Origin: Prevotella sp.
GTDB taxonomy: Bacteria; Bacteroidota; Bacteroidia; Bacteroidales; Bacteroidaceae
Assembly: GCA_022511065.1 (NCBI GenBank)
Contig: JAFLSG010000011.1
Span: forward strand, 1-52,501
Direction of reading: 5' to 3'
Length of the DNA: 52,501 nt
The translations under genes and the position numbers were made by a program. Positions within the stretch are counted from its first letter, which is position 1. Every line of letters starts with the position of its first letter. This document shows, in pieces, positions 1 to 7,877 of this stretch. The notes beneath the pieces are model-generated. The model did not search any database and was not told where the DNA came from. It was given only the letters and a program-made list of their open reading frames with translations.

Positions 1-2
1 CG

Positions 3-548
3 GACTCATGGCAAGCCAACCTGATAGCCAGCAAGGGCATCAACCTCTGGAACGGAGTCGTCAATCTCCGCGCCCTCTACCTCAACAGCAACTCCACGAT
101 GCTGCAAGACAATGAAACAACCGACTTCAACACTCAGATGCTCAATGCCCGCGCCGGACTTGACTTCTCTTTCTGGAAGGATATGCATCTGCGATACGGC
201 ATCACGCTCAGCGAGAGCTGGATGAAGATGGAGCAATCTACCGCCGCATCCAACATCAGCAACTGGAAGCACGACCTATCGCTGACCATCCCCGTCAGCC
301 CACTCACCTTCGACCTCACGGCAGAATACTACCGCAACGAACTGATGGACGGGAGTCACAAGGGCTTTTTTCTCGCCGATGCAAAGGTTTCGTACAAGTC
401 CAGGCATCTTGACCTCTCGTTTCTGCTCAGCAATCTGCTGAACAACGACACTTACTCCTATGTCGTCATCAGCGACCTCATCAGCAGTTCGTCAGTAAGC
501 CGCATCCGTGGGCGTGAATTGTTCTTGTCAGTTGCCTATAAGCTATAG
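3..548 (+). CDS. Outer-membrane beta-barrel protein, C-terminal part (5' end outside window)
   Basis: The reading frame is open from the first complete codon and ends at TAG 546-548, so only the last 181 residues are present. The sequence alternates polar and hydrophobic residues in short segments, as in transmembrane beta strands, and has one late LSFLLSNLLNN segment. It closes with a strand ending in FLSVAYKL, the kind of C-terminus recognised by the outer-membrane assembly machinery. This fits the tail of a Bacteroidetes TonB-receptor-like or carboxypeptidase-regulatory-like outer-membrane barrel. The substrate cannot be told from this part. Its stop codon overlaps that of mutY on the other strand by 6 nt. 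Confidence 0.7.
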   Translation, partial: DSWQANLIASKGINLWNGVVNLRALYLNSNSTMLQDNETTDFNTQMLNARAGLDFSFWKDMHLRYGITLSESWMKMEQSTAASNISNWKHDLSLTIPVSPLTFDLTAEYYRNELMDGSHKGFFLADAKVSYKSRHLDLSFLLSNLLNNDTYSYVVISDLISSSSVSRIRGRELFLSVAYKL

Positions 549-1544
549 GGCAGCCACCGCCTCCAAGAGCAGTTCCACCAAGCGGGGCACGCCATAGTCG
601 CCGAGTGCTTGCTCTGCCACCCAGATATATCCTTCAGGCAAGACAGGGCGGGAGGAAGTCTCCAAGAGATAGAAGTCTGCCAACAGCACCTGATGGGTCA
701 GCACGTGCTTGACACCCTGTGCCAATACCGTCAGCTTGCCTTCCCAATCGGGAAGGTCGCCATCCTCTATCAGCAGCGGTTCCCACAGGCCTTGCCAGAT
801 GTCGCCCGCTCCGCGCCGATGGATGGCGGTCATGCCCTGACAGCGGACATAGAGGTATTTCAAGTGGCGCTCCCTTATCTTTAATGTTTTTAGTTTCACG
901 GGCAACTGCCCCACCCTGCTGGTACGCAGCGCCTCGCAACTTTCCGCTAATGGGCAGAGCAGGCAACGGGGCGACTGCGGGGTGCATTGGATAGCCCCAA
1001 AGTCCATCATCGCCTGATTGAATGCCGATGCCTCGCGCTCGGGCAGCAGGCTCTGCGCAAGGGTGGTAAACTCCTTCTTCCCCTCCGTCGTATTGATGGG
1101 TGTCTCTATGCCGAAATGACGGGCGAGCACGCGATAGACATTCCCATCGACCACCGCGGCGGGAATGCCAAAGGCGATGCTGCCGATGGCTGCCGCCGTA
1201 TAGTCGCCCACGCCTTTCAGCGCCTTGATTTCCTCCAAGGTATCGGGGAAATGACCGAGCGCCACAATCTGCCGTGCGGCATGGTGGAGGTTGCGCGCCC
1301 TACTATAATAGCCAAGCCCCTGCCATTCGCGGAGCACCTCATCTTCCGTGGCGGCAGCAAGCTGCTCCACCGACGGCCAACGCCGCATGAAGCGCTCCCA
1401 ATACTCCCACCCCTGCTGAATGCGCGTCTGCTGCAGGATAATCTCGCTGAGCCAAATGGCATAAGGGTCGCGCGTTGCCCGCCAAGGCAACGCACGACCG
1501 TTCTCCTCAAACCATTTCAGCAGGGTAAGGGTAAAGTCGTTCAT
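543..1544 (-). CDS. mutY: A/G-specific adenine glycosylase MutY
   Basis: Base-excision repair enzyme that removes adenine mispaired with 8-oxoguanine. The 333-residue protein shows the MutY order of motifs. The catalytic Glu is E34 in SEIILQQT. The helix-hairpin-helix LKGVG is near 109-114, followed by the catalytic Asp D133 in VVDGNVYR. The [4Fe-4S] loop uses C187, C194, C197 and C203 with 6-2-5 spacing, and a NUDIX-like C-terminal domain recognises oxoG. The start MNDFTLTLLKWF was chosen because residues upstream in the same frame are the antisense-like shadow of the mscS end, and the ATG overlaps the mscS stop as ATGA. It is the last gene of a four-gene leftward operon. Confidence 0.95.
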   Translation of the reverse strand: MNDFTLTLLKWFEENGRALPWRATRDPYAIWLSEIILQQTRIQQGWEYWERFMRRWPSVEQLAAATEDEVLREWQGLGYYSRARNLHHAARQIVALGHFPDTLEEIKALKGVGDYTAAAIGSIAFGIPAAVVDGNVYRVLARHFGIETPINTTEGKKEFTTLAQSLLPEREASAFNQAMMDFGAIQCTPQSPRCLLCPLAESCEALRTSRVGQLPVKLKTLKIRERHLKYLYVRCQGMTAIHRRGAGDIWQGLWEPLLIEDGDLPDWEGKLTVLAQGVKHVLTHQVLLADFYLLETSSRPVLPEGYIWVAEQALGDYGVPRLVELLLEAVAAL

Positions 1545-2656
1545 GCTTGTTGTCCGGGGAATTGCTGATAGATGCGCAGCCCGTAGTCGGCGCTTGCGGC
1601 AAAGATGTATTCCATGATGTCGCTCGTGTCGCGCTCGAAGTCGATGCCTCCCTGGGCGTAGAGCCAGAACACGAACTCCAAGCAGCAACCAGACTGCGTG
1701 GCATCCGCCTGACGTACCAACGGGTTCTTCGCACCCACCACCTTCGGGTTCTCCCGCAGCCACTGCTCGATGTGACGGCGGAATTTGGTGATGTTCGCCA
1801 CGCCGTCCTCCTCAACCTTCAGCGAACGGAAATCAAAATACACCTGCCGCACCTGCTTTCTGCCCTCGTTCTCCTCCATGCCGAGCCAGTTCTGGAAAGC
1901 CCCGTCCACAAGCATCTGCGGGGTGACGGTCACCACCGTATTGTCGAAGTTGCGCACCTTCACCATCGTCAGCGTGATTTCCTCCACCCTGCCGTTAGCC
2001 CCCGCATTGGGCACGGTAATCCAGTCGCCGATGTGCAGCATATCGTTCGCCGTCAGGCGTATGCCCGCCACCAACCCCTTGATGGTGTCCTGAAAGGCGA
2101 GCATCAGGATGGCCGAGGCAGCACCGAGACCGGCAAACAGCGTGGCGGGATTCTTGTTGATGATGATGGCGATGATGAAGATGACGCTGATGAATATCAT
2201 CAGTATCTTCAGCACGCCGCAGACGCTGTAGAGATACTGCTGCTTCGATGTGCGGGTGCCGTTCTCCAACTGCTTGAACGAGTCGATGAACACGATGACC
2301 GTGCGCACCGCCATAACCGTGAAATAGATGGCCGTCAGTCGTCCTACAATCTCCGCCACCCGCGGATACTCAAAGAACACCAACGGCAGCAATGCCCAGA
2401 TGACGATGGCGGGGATGATGCTGCAGGCCGACCGCAGCACCACCTCATTGAATATCACATCGTCCCACTTCACCTCAGTCTTGTGGGTAACCTTCAACGC
2501 CAATGGCACCACTATCTTGCGGCACAGCCAACCGGCCACCCACGCAAGCAGAAACGCCACGACGACCAAGATGCCATAGCGCACCGCCGGCACAATGTCG
2601 CCCGTCAGCCCTGTAAGGGCTATCATTCTCTCAAGATACTCCTTTATTGTCTCCAT
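1541..2656 (-). CDS. MscS-family small-conductance mechanosensitive channel
   Basis: Inner-membrane channel that opens under membrane tension to release solutes during osmotic downshock. The 371-residue protein has several hydrophobic helices in its first half (around 25-45, 65-90, 100-115 and 145-165). The pore-lining Gly/Ala-rich helix follows (about 170-190, FAGLGAASAILMLAFQD), then the conserved beta domain with IGDWITVPNAGANGRVEEI and a cytoplasmic alpha/beta tail. The extra N-terminal helices resemble the larger YbdG/YnaI-like members more than E. coli MscS. The stop overlaps the mutY start by 4 nt, and the PBP4 gene ends 25 nt upstream, so it is probably co-transcribed with both. Confidence 0.9.
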   Translation of the reverse strand: METIKEYLERMIALTGLTGDIVPAVRYGILVVVAFLLAWVAGWLCRKIVVPLALKVTHKTEVKWDDVIFNEVVLRSACSIIPAIVIWALLPLVFFEYPRVAEIVGRLTAIYFTVMAVRTVIVFIDSFKQLENGTRTSKQQYLYSVCGVLKILMIFISVIFIIAIIINKNPATLFAGLGAASAILMLAFQDTIKGLVAGIRLTANDMLHIGDWITVPNAGANGRVEEITLTMVKVRNFDNTVVTVTPQMLVDGAFQNWLGMEENEGRKQVRQVYFDFRSLKVEEDGVANITKFRRHIEQWLRENPKVVGAKNPLVRQADATQSGCCLEFVFWLYAQGGIDFERDTSDIMEYIFAASADYGLRIYQQFPGQQA

Positions 2657-2681
2657 AAGTTCATTTAGGTTTTATTAGTGT

Positions 2682-3941
2682 CTAAGGAATCTGCATTGCC
2701 ACAGGGTATGCCCGGCATAGTGCCTCGCACACCTTGTCCTGAAACGCCCTGCCGTCAGCCCCTTTCAGCACGCCCTGATTGATGATGCAGAACGCTATCT
2801 GATGACGGTTGTATGCCATGCAATAACCCGCAAGCGAGGACACGCCCGTCACCGTGCCGGTCTTTGCCTTCACGTTGCCCTTCGTCGCCACGCCCGTCAT
2901 GCGCTTCTTCAGCGTGCCGTCCTGTCCCGCCACAGGCAGGGAGGGCAGCAGATACATGTGCATATCGCGGTGGTGATAGACATAGCGCAGCAGCCTCACC
3001 ATCAGTTCCGGCGTCACATAGTTGTAGAGCGACAGGCCGCTGCCGTCGGCAACTCTATAAGGCGCACCCGGGAAGCCCGTCTTGGCAATGAACCGCTTGA
3101 CGGCTTGCCGCGCATGGGCGGCAGTAGCAGGGCGCACGCCCGAAGCGGCGGCTATTTGAAAAAACAGCGACTCGGCATAGAGGTTGTTGCTCTCCTTCAT
3201 CATCGGAAACAGCACCGCGTCAATCGGGTGCGCCCGTGAGCAGAGCAACCGGGCATTCTTGGGCATACTGCCGTAGGCGCAGGGCGCGTCGATATAGACC
3301 TCCCCACGCCGCACCTCGTCCATGAAGCGCTCCACGAACTCGTCCTTTCCGTTTATCAGCAGGGAGGTGAGCTGCGGGTTGTCGTCGTCCCAACACCAGC
3401 CCTCGCCCAACAGGTTCTCCTCCTTAAAGGTGTTGTCCGCCATGATGCGCCCCCGTATCGTATCTACCCCCAAGCGGCGAAAGCTCTCCGCAAAGGCGCG
3501 CATGTCCGTATCGTCGAAGAGCGGATCCATGCCGCCCACGAGCCACACATCACCTTGCAGCACGTTCCCGTTTATCTCGCCGTCATAGTACAATCCCGTG
3601 CGGAAGCGGTAACTGCCGCCCAAGCAGTCGAGTGCCGTTGCCGCCGTGAGGAGCTTCATCGTGGAGGCAGGGCGCAGCGTCTGCCGAGCATCATGACTGA
3701 AGATTACGGAGTCGGCGGTCAGGTCATAGACCACTAATCCGAGGTGCGTCGTGGTGAGCAGCGGGTCGCCCATGAGCGAGTCCAGCTGCGCCTGCACGTT
3801 CTGCGGCCACGGCAGGGGGGGCGGCGTGCAAGTGGTGGTATCTTCAAGTGTCTGCGAGTGGGCGGTCAGCATCGGCAGCCATGCCGTGAGGCATACCGCC
3901 AAGACCATCAGCGAGTTTCTTGCGCGCTTGCGCATTTCCAT
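2682..3941 (-). CDS. dacB: D-alanyl-D-alanine carboxypeptidase/endopeptidase, PBP4 (S13) family
   Basis: Periplasmic penicillin-binding protein that trims or cleaves peptidoglycan peptide cross-links. Three serine-transferase motifs are visible in order: STMK at about 93-96 (nucleophile Ser93), SNN at 251-253 and KTG at 360-362. A signal peptide or anchor covers about 8-28. At 419 residues it is on the short side for the family, and the insert domains between STMK and SNN look compact. The start MEMRKRARN (ATG at 3941) was chosen because it puts a clean signal sequence first, 13 nt after the upstream stop. A second ATG six bases downstream is equally possible. It sits in the operon ahead of mscS and mutY. 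Confidence 0.9.
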   Translation of the reverse strand: MEMRKRARNSLMVLAVCLTAWLPMLTAHSQTLEDTTTCTPPPLPWPQNVQAQLDSLMGDPLLTTTHLGLVVYDLTADSVIFSHDARQTLRPASTMKLLTAATALDCLGGSYRFRTGLYYDGEINGNVLQGDVWLVGGMDPLFDDTDMRAFAESFRRLGVDTIRGRIMADNTFKEENLLGEGWCWDDDNPQLTSLLINGKDEFVERFMDEVRRGEVYIDAPCAYGSMPKNARLLCSRAHPIDAVLFPMMKESNNLYAESLFFQIAAASGVRPATAAHARQAVKRFIAKTGFPGAPYRVADGSGLSLYNYVTPELMVRLLRYVYHHRDMHMYLLPSLPVAGQDGTLKKRMTGVATKGNVKAKTGTVTGVSSLAGYCMAYNRHQIAFCIINQGVLKGADGRAFQDKVCEALCRAYPVAMQIP

Positions 3942-3954
3942 GTATTCCACGGCC

Positions 3955-5169
3955 TCAGTTCCTCCTATACCTTGACACCAACTTCTGAATGGCCTTGTCG
4001 AGCGATTCCGACGGCTCAATGATATTGTAGTCGCGCCAATATTCCGGGTCGAGGAAATATTCCACTTTATCGTAATACGCATCGCGGGAATCAAACGAAC
4101 TGCGGCTTGCGATAGGCATCACGTTGTCTGAGGTGCTGTTCGTCACCACCATCTCGCAGGTGGCGGTGAACGAGGTGGAGAAGAGCCGCTTCTTCCAGTC
4201 GCAGTTGAAGCGGAAGATGTTGCGCAGGTAACTGATGCGCGTCACGCCGTCATCGTAGCGGTAATCCACCACGCACGACAGTTCGCGAGGTCTGAACCTC
4301 ACGCCCAAGGGCTTTCTTACAAGCATCGTGCGCGTCGCCTTGTCGCGGTCGCTCATATCCAAATCCAACTCAATGCGGGTAAAGGCAAGCCGCTCGCAGT
4401 CGATGTAGAGCTTCGCATTATAAAGCGCATAAGGCATGACGAGCCGCGGCGACATCAGCACCACGTACTGCTCCCGGTCGTTGATGTACTCCGGCGCACC
4501 CATCGAGAAGCTGTAAGCATCCAGTTCCGAGGCGTTGAAGAGGAAGTCGCGGTTTTTCACCACATCGAGGATGACAGGCTGCACGGGACCACCCATCACC
4601 TTCACGCCGAGCGTGTCGCCGTCCTTCTGACTGAGCAGCCGGCGGCCTTTCACGATGGCAGCCTTGTCGCGCCCCACGCTGCGGCTATAGGGTGTCTTAT
4701 ACATATCCTCCACACCCTCTGCCACGTAGATATAGTGTTTGCGCTTCATCGCCGTCTCGCGGTAGAAGCCTTGCAGCAGCTCGGGCACCTTGCTATAGTT
4801 CTCGGGTATCTTCCTGATGGCGGCATTCACCAATTCTCGCGGGTTCTCGTTGCGTACGACTATCTCGCGCAACTGAATCAGTCGGGGTTGCAGTCGGATG
4901 TCCAGCCCCTGCGCCTGTCCCTCCTGCACGTTCACCCTCCGCGTCTTGTAGCCCAAGTGCGAGAGGGTGACTGCCTTCGGCATCTCGCCGAGCTTCAGGG
5001 TAAACACGCCGTCGTCGTTGGTCACGACCGACACCTTGCCCGCCGACACACTGACCTGTCTGAGCGGCTCGCCCGTCTGACCGTCCGTCACGGTGCCGCT
5101 CACTACCACCTGCTGTGCCCGCATGACGAGGGACACGAGGAGGAAGGAGATAAAGAGTAATCTACGCAT
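3955..5169 (-). CDS. Carboxypeptidase-regulatory-like domain protein, exported
   Basis: Exported 404-residue protein. A signal peptide (about 1-18, ending MRAQ) precedes a carboxypeptidase D regulatory-like beta sandwich (about 20-100) with the typical GTVTDGQTGEPLRQVSV and SHLGYKTRRVNV stretches. The rest resembles the plug-less family found in many Bacteroidetes surface proteins, without an obvious barrel or enzyme motif. The start MRRLLFISFLL was chosen because the residues upstream are not signal-like and lie in the leader; a TAnnTTTG box sits 37 nt upstream. It is the first gene of the operon running into PBP4, MscS and MutY. A cell-envelope role is likely from its company, but no biochemical function can be assigned. 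Confidence 0.75.
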   Translation of the reverse strand: MRRLLFISFLLVSLVMRAQQVVVSGTVTDGQTGEPLRQVSVSAGKVSVVTNDDGVFTLKLGEMPKAVTLSHLGYKTRRVNVQEGQAQGLDIRLQPRLIQLREIVVRNENPRELVNAAIRKIPENYSKVPELLQGFYRETAMKRKHYIYVAEGVEDMYKTPYSRSVGRDKAAIVKGRRLLSQKDGDTLGVKVMGGPVQPVILDVVKNRDFLFNASELDAYSFSMGAPEYINDREQYVVLMSPRLVMPYALYNAKLYIDCERLAFTRIELDLDMSDRDKATRTMLVRKPLGVRFRPRELSCVVDYRYDDGVTRISYLRNIFRFNCDWKKRLFSTSFTATCEMVVTNSTSDNVMPIASRSSFDSRDAYYDKVEYFLDPEYWRDYNIIEPSESLDKAIQKLVSRYRRN

Positions 5170-5205
5170 ATCCGTTAGAGAGTTATGTCCACAAAGTTTT
5201 GTTTG

Positions 5206-5213
5206 CAAATATA
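5206..5213 (-). promoter_or_regulatory. Bacteroidetes -7 box for the envelope/mutY operon
   Basis: TATATTTG on the minus strand matches TAnnTTTG and lies 36 nt before the ATG at 5169. It is divergent from the nadB promoter in the same intergenic gap. Confidence 0.65.
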
Positions 5214-5255
5214 CAAAAAAAAAGCCACGGACAGACCTTTTTAACTTTTTTTTCC

Positions 5256-5263
5256 TACCTTTG
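5256..5263 (+). promoter_or_regulatory. -7 box for nadB
   Basis: TACCTTTG matches TAnnTTTG, with a T-rich tract upstream where the -33 element would lie. The nadB start codon is 29 nt downstream. Confidence 0.65.
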
Positions 5264-5292
5264 CCCTCACAAAAGCCAAAGAAGATAAGATT

Positions 5293-6879
5293 ATGGTATA
5301 TAAATACGACTTCCTCGTCATCGGTGCCGGTGTGGCGGGCATGAGTTATGCCCTGAAAGTGGCGCGCGCCAAGAAGGGCCGCGTGTGCATCATCTGCAAG
5401 ACCACGCTCGACGAGGCGAACACCACATTCGCCCAGGGGGGCATTGCCTCAGTAACCAATCTTGAACTCGACAACTTCGACAAGCACATAGAGGACACGA
5501 TGATTGCCGGCGACAACATCTCCGACCGCAAGGCCGTAGAGCAGGTGGTGCGCCGTGCGCCGGAGCAGATACAGGAACTCGTCGGTTGGGGCGTGAACTT
5601 CGACCGCCGTGCCGATGGTGACTTCGACCTGCATCGTGAGGGAGGCCACTCGGAGTTCCGCATCCTCCACCACGCCGACGACACGGGGGCGGAGATACAG
5701 CGCGGACTGATGGAGGCAGTCAGGGCTTGCCCCGACATTGAAGTCAAGGAGCATCACTTCGCCGTGGAGATTATCACGCAGCACCACCTCGGGGCGAAGG
5801 TGACCCGCCGCTCACCTTATATTAATTGTTATGGTGCTTACGTGCTGAACCCTGACACGGAGAAGGTAGATACCTATCTGTCGAAGGTTACCGTGATGTG
5901 TACTGGCGGCTGCGGGGCGGTGTATCAGACTACCTCGAACCCCGTCATCGCCACGGGCGACGGCATCGCGATGGTGTATCGTGCCAAGGGGACGGTACAG
6001 GATATGGAGTTCGTGCAGTTCCACCCCACCGTGCTCCACAACCCCAACGAGGCGCATCCCGCCTATCTCATCACCGAGGCGATGCGCGGCTATGGCGGCA
6101 TACTGCGCCTGCCCGATGGTCGCACCTTCATGGAGAAATACGACGAGCGCCTCTCGCTTGCACCCCGCGACATCGTGGCGCGTGCCATCGACAAGGAGAT
6201 GAAGATTCACGGTCTCGACCACGTATGCCTCGACGTGACGCACAAGCCTGCCGACGAGACGCGCGCACACTTCCCCAACATCTATCAGAAGTGCCTCTCC
6301 ATCGGCATCGACATCACCAAGGACTACATACCCGTGCGCCCCGCCGCCCACTATATGTGCGGGGGTATCAAGGTGGATATCAACGGACTGTCGAGCATCG
6401 ACCAGCTCTATGCGCTCGGCGAATGCTCCTGTACGGGTCTGCACGGCGGCAACCGCCTCGCCTCCAACTCGCTCATCGAGGCCGTCGTATATGCCGATGC
6501 CGCCGCCCGCCACTCCTTGGAGCACATCGACCTCTATGACTTCAACGAGCGGGTGCCGGAATGGGATGACGAGGGCACGATGACCAACGAGGAAAAGGTA
6601 CTTATCACGCAGAGCGTCAAGGAGGTGGGACAAATCATGTCGGGCTACGTGGGCATCGTGCGCTCCGACCTGCGCCTGCACCGCGCTTGGGATCGCCTCG
6701 ACATGCTCTACGAGGAGACCGAGCGCCTCTTCAAGCGCGTCAAGGCCTCAAAGGATATCTGCGAACTGCGTAATATGATTAACGTGGGCTATCTCATCAC
6801 CCGCTTCGCCCTCGAGCGCAAGGAGAGCCGTGGCCTCCACTTCACCACCGACTATCCTGTGCATGCTTACGATAAATAA
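5293..6879 (+). CDS. nadB: L-aspartate oxidase
   Basis: Flavoenzyme that oxidises L-aspartate to iminoaspartate, the first step of de novo NAD synthesis with NadA. The 528 residues are a usual length. The FAD-binding GAGVAGMS (about 11-18) follows a beta strand. The FAQGGIA and HREGGHSEFRILH segments form the substrate/flavin region. A second FAD contact is HGGNRLASNSLIEAVVYA near residue 390. The C-terminal helical domain of the succinate dehydrogenase/fumarate reductase family is complete. No nadA or nadC lies next to it. A decayed copy of part of its C-terminal domain lies about 0.8 kb downstream. Confidence 0.95.
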   Translation: MVYKYDFLVIGAGVAGMSYALKVARAKKGRVCIICKTTLDEANTTFAQGGIASVTNLELDNFDKHIEDTMIAGDNISDRKAVEQVVRRAPEQIQELVGWGVNFDRRADGDFDLHREGGHSEFRILHHADDTGAEIQRGLMEAVRACPDIEVKEHHFAVEIITQHHLGAKVTRRSPYINCYGAYVLNPDTEKVDTYLSKVTVMCTGGCGAVYQTTSNPVIATGDGIAMVYRAKGTVQDMEFVQFHPTVLHNPNEAHPAYLITEAMRGYGGILRLPDGRTFMEKYDERLSLAPRDIVARAIDKEMKIHGLDHVCLDVTHKPADETRAHFPNIYQKCLSIGIDITKDYIPVRPAAHYMCGGIKVDINGLSSIDQLYALGECSCTGLHGGNRLASNSLIEAVVYADAAARHSLEHIDLYDFNERVPEWDDEGTMTNEEKVLITQSVKEVGQIMSGYVGIVRSDLRLHRAWDRLDMLYEETERLFKRVKASKDICELRNMINVGYLITRFALERKESRGLHFTTDYPVHAYDK

Positions 6880-6883
6880 GGAG

Positions 6884-7195
6884 TCAAAGCAAGATACTGC
6901 CCATTCCCCTAACGCTCAACGATGCTTCTAATCCCATTGCTCTGAAACATCGTGCGACTGTGGAGAGCGTAAGGTTTCTGCCGTTCTCAATCTTTGAGAC
7001 TTGCGCGCGCTGTACCCCAATCCTTGCTGCCAGTTCCTCTTGGGTCATATTCTGTGACTTGCGAGCCTTCTTGATGGCTTCGCCAACAAGGAATGATTGC
7101 AGTTCTGCCTCGTATTTATCTCTATGGGGAGTACCCACCTTGCCAAGATGCTTGTCTTTAATCTCGTCTAATGTGTGAAACGTTACCTTCTCCAT
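6884..7195 (-). CDS. higA: HTH (XRE-type) antitoxin, HigA-like
   Basis: Probable antitoxin and operon repressor of a type II toxin-antitoxin pair. The 103-residue protein carries a Cro/C1-type helix-turn-helix at about 50-90 (MTQEELAARIGVQRAQVSKIENG). Its N-terminal extension is charged and presumably contacts the toxin. The gene follows the toxin gene after 3 nt, the HigB-HigA order (toxin first). It ends only 4 nt from the nadB stop on the opposite strand. A palindrome over the operon promoter (7576-7597) is the likely binding site. Base composition is AT-richer than nadB, consistent with acquisition by transfer. Confidence 0.85.
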   Translation of the reverse strand: MEKVTFHTLDEIKDKHLGKVGTPHRDKYEAELQSFLVGEAIKKARKSQNMTQEELAARIGVQRAQVSKIENGRNLTLSTVARCFRAMGLEASLSVRGMGSILL

Positions 7196-7198
7196 ATC

Positions 7199-7543
7199 TT
7201 ACTTTTTTGATTCAAAATATATCTTTCTGATAGCCTCTGCCTTGCTAATCTCCTTATGAGGCGTTTTTTGCGTCTTCTTTATAAATCCGTGCGTGGCGAT
7301 GACCAATGTATCCGACTGCGTGTCCCAAAATGCCAACAACCTGTATTGGATGCCATTATAAAGTGTGCGAAATTCCCATATATCGCTGTCTCCTAATTTC
7401 TTGAACAAGTCCTTGTCCACATGCCCATTAGCAACCTTATCGACATTGTATATAATCTTGTCTTTGGCACCCTGCTGTAAGGTGTCGAGAAATGCATCCA
7501 CTTCATTTGACATGATTACTTTGAATTTGGGTTTATATTTCAT
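7199..7543 (-). CDS. higB: RelE/HigB-type toxin (Gp49-like family)
   Basis: Probable mRNA-cleaving toxin of the RelE/HigB superfamily. The 114-residue protein shows the family pattern of an N-terminal helix pair (FLDTLQQGAKDKIIYNV), a KKLGDSDIWEFRTLYNGIQYR strand block and a strand with HGFIKKTQKTP, followed by a C-terminal helix. The paired aromatic/basic residues IWEFR...YR and the KKT segment are where Gp49/HigB proteins bind RNA. The start MKYKPKF was preferred over an upstream in-frame Met because the upstream residues lie across the -7 box and operator. It forms an operon with the HTH antitoxin 3 nt downstream. Confidence 0.85.
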   Translation of the reverse strand: MKYKPKFKVIMSNEVDAFLDTLQQGAKDKIIYNVDKVANGHVDKDLFKKLGDSDIWEFRTLYNGIQYRLLAFWDTQSDTLVIATHGFIKKTQKTPHKEISKAEAIRKIYFESKK

Positions 7544-7562
7544 CACTCTATGTTTTGCCCTG

Positions 7563-7570
7563 CAAATATA
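7563..7570 (-). promoter_or_regulatory. -7 box for the higBA operon
   Basis: TATATTTG on the minus strand, 19 nt before the toxin ATG at 7543. Confidence 0.65.
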
Positions 7571-7575
7571 CGAAG

Positions 7576-7597
7576 AATGTTCCATATATAGAACATT
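7576..7597. promoter_or_regulatory. Palindromic operator candidate of higBA
   Basis: AATGTTC and GAACATT are perfect 7-nt inverted arms around the 8-nt centre CATATATA. The site lies just upstream of the -7 box, between it and the -33 position. That is where a HigA dimer would block RNA polymerase. The assignment to HigA is inferred from position and symmetry. Confidence 0.6.
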
Positions 7598-7660
7598 TTT
7601 TGCTCATAAAAATATATGCCTCACGCTTTTTTCTTATAATTCACCAGGGAATAGCTCCCT

Positions 7661-7739
7661 AAATAGATAACGAAAGCACGAGGACCAACAAGGAGAAAAC
7701 ACTTATCATGCAAAGTATCAAAGAGGTGGGACAAATCAT
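7661..7739 (+). pseudogene. Decayed fragment of nadB
   Basis: About 79 nt align with the plus-strand nadB segment 6560-6637. Shared runs include GAGGTGGGACAAATCAT and CACTTATCA. The fragment carries a one-base deletion and an in-frame stop near its start, so it cannot be translated as NadB. Read in the NadB frame after the deletion it gives TNKEKTLIMQSIKEVGQII against TNEEKVLITQSVKEVGQIM. Similarity may continue weakly to an RSD triplet near 7766. It points to a former nadB duplication or to replacement of the nadB 3' region when the toxin-antitoxin pair arrived. Confidence 0.75.
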
Positions 7740-7868
7740 AGGAATACTTCCTTTCACTCGTTCCGATGCTTTCTACAAGTCGTAGGAATATCTCTTACGA
7801 CTCAAAGGAATGCCTCCTTTACCCCCATAGGAGATATTGGAACGAGTCGTAAGAGATATTGGAATGAG
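7740..7868. repeat. Nested inverted and direct repeats
   Basis: AATATCTCTTACGACTC at 7787-7803 is perfectly inverted at 7844-7860. ACTCGTTCC at 7756-7764 is inverted at 7839-7847. The 16-nt segment at 7831-7846 recurs with one change at 7853-7868. The block ends 10 nt from the stop codon of the leucine-rich-repeat gene, so the transcript of that gene could fold it into a large stem with a 40-nt loop. It contains no convincing coding frame. Confidence 0.7.
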
Positions 7869-7877
7869 CCGAAGAAA

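Noticed and set aside
634..1568. Frames opposite and alongside mutY
   Set aside because: They are shadows of mutY; the catalytic and iron-sulfur residues are all in the assigned frame.
1545..1763. N-terminal extension of MutY
   Set aside because: The extra residues come from another frame of mscS and lack any MutY feature; the ATGA overlap supports the shorter start.
5812..6681. Long minus-strand frame opposite nadB
   Set aside because: It is antisense to a well-conserved gene and has only the composition expected from codon-position bias.
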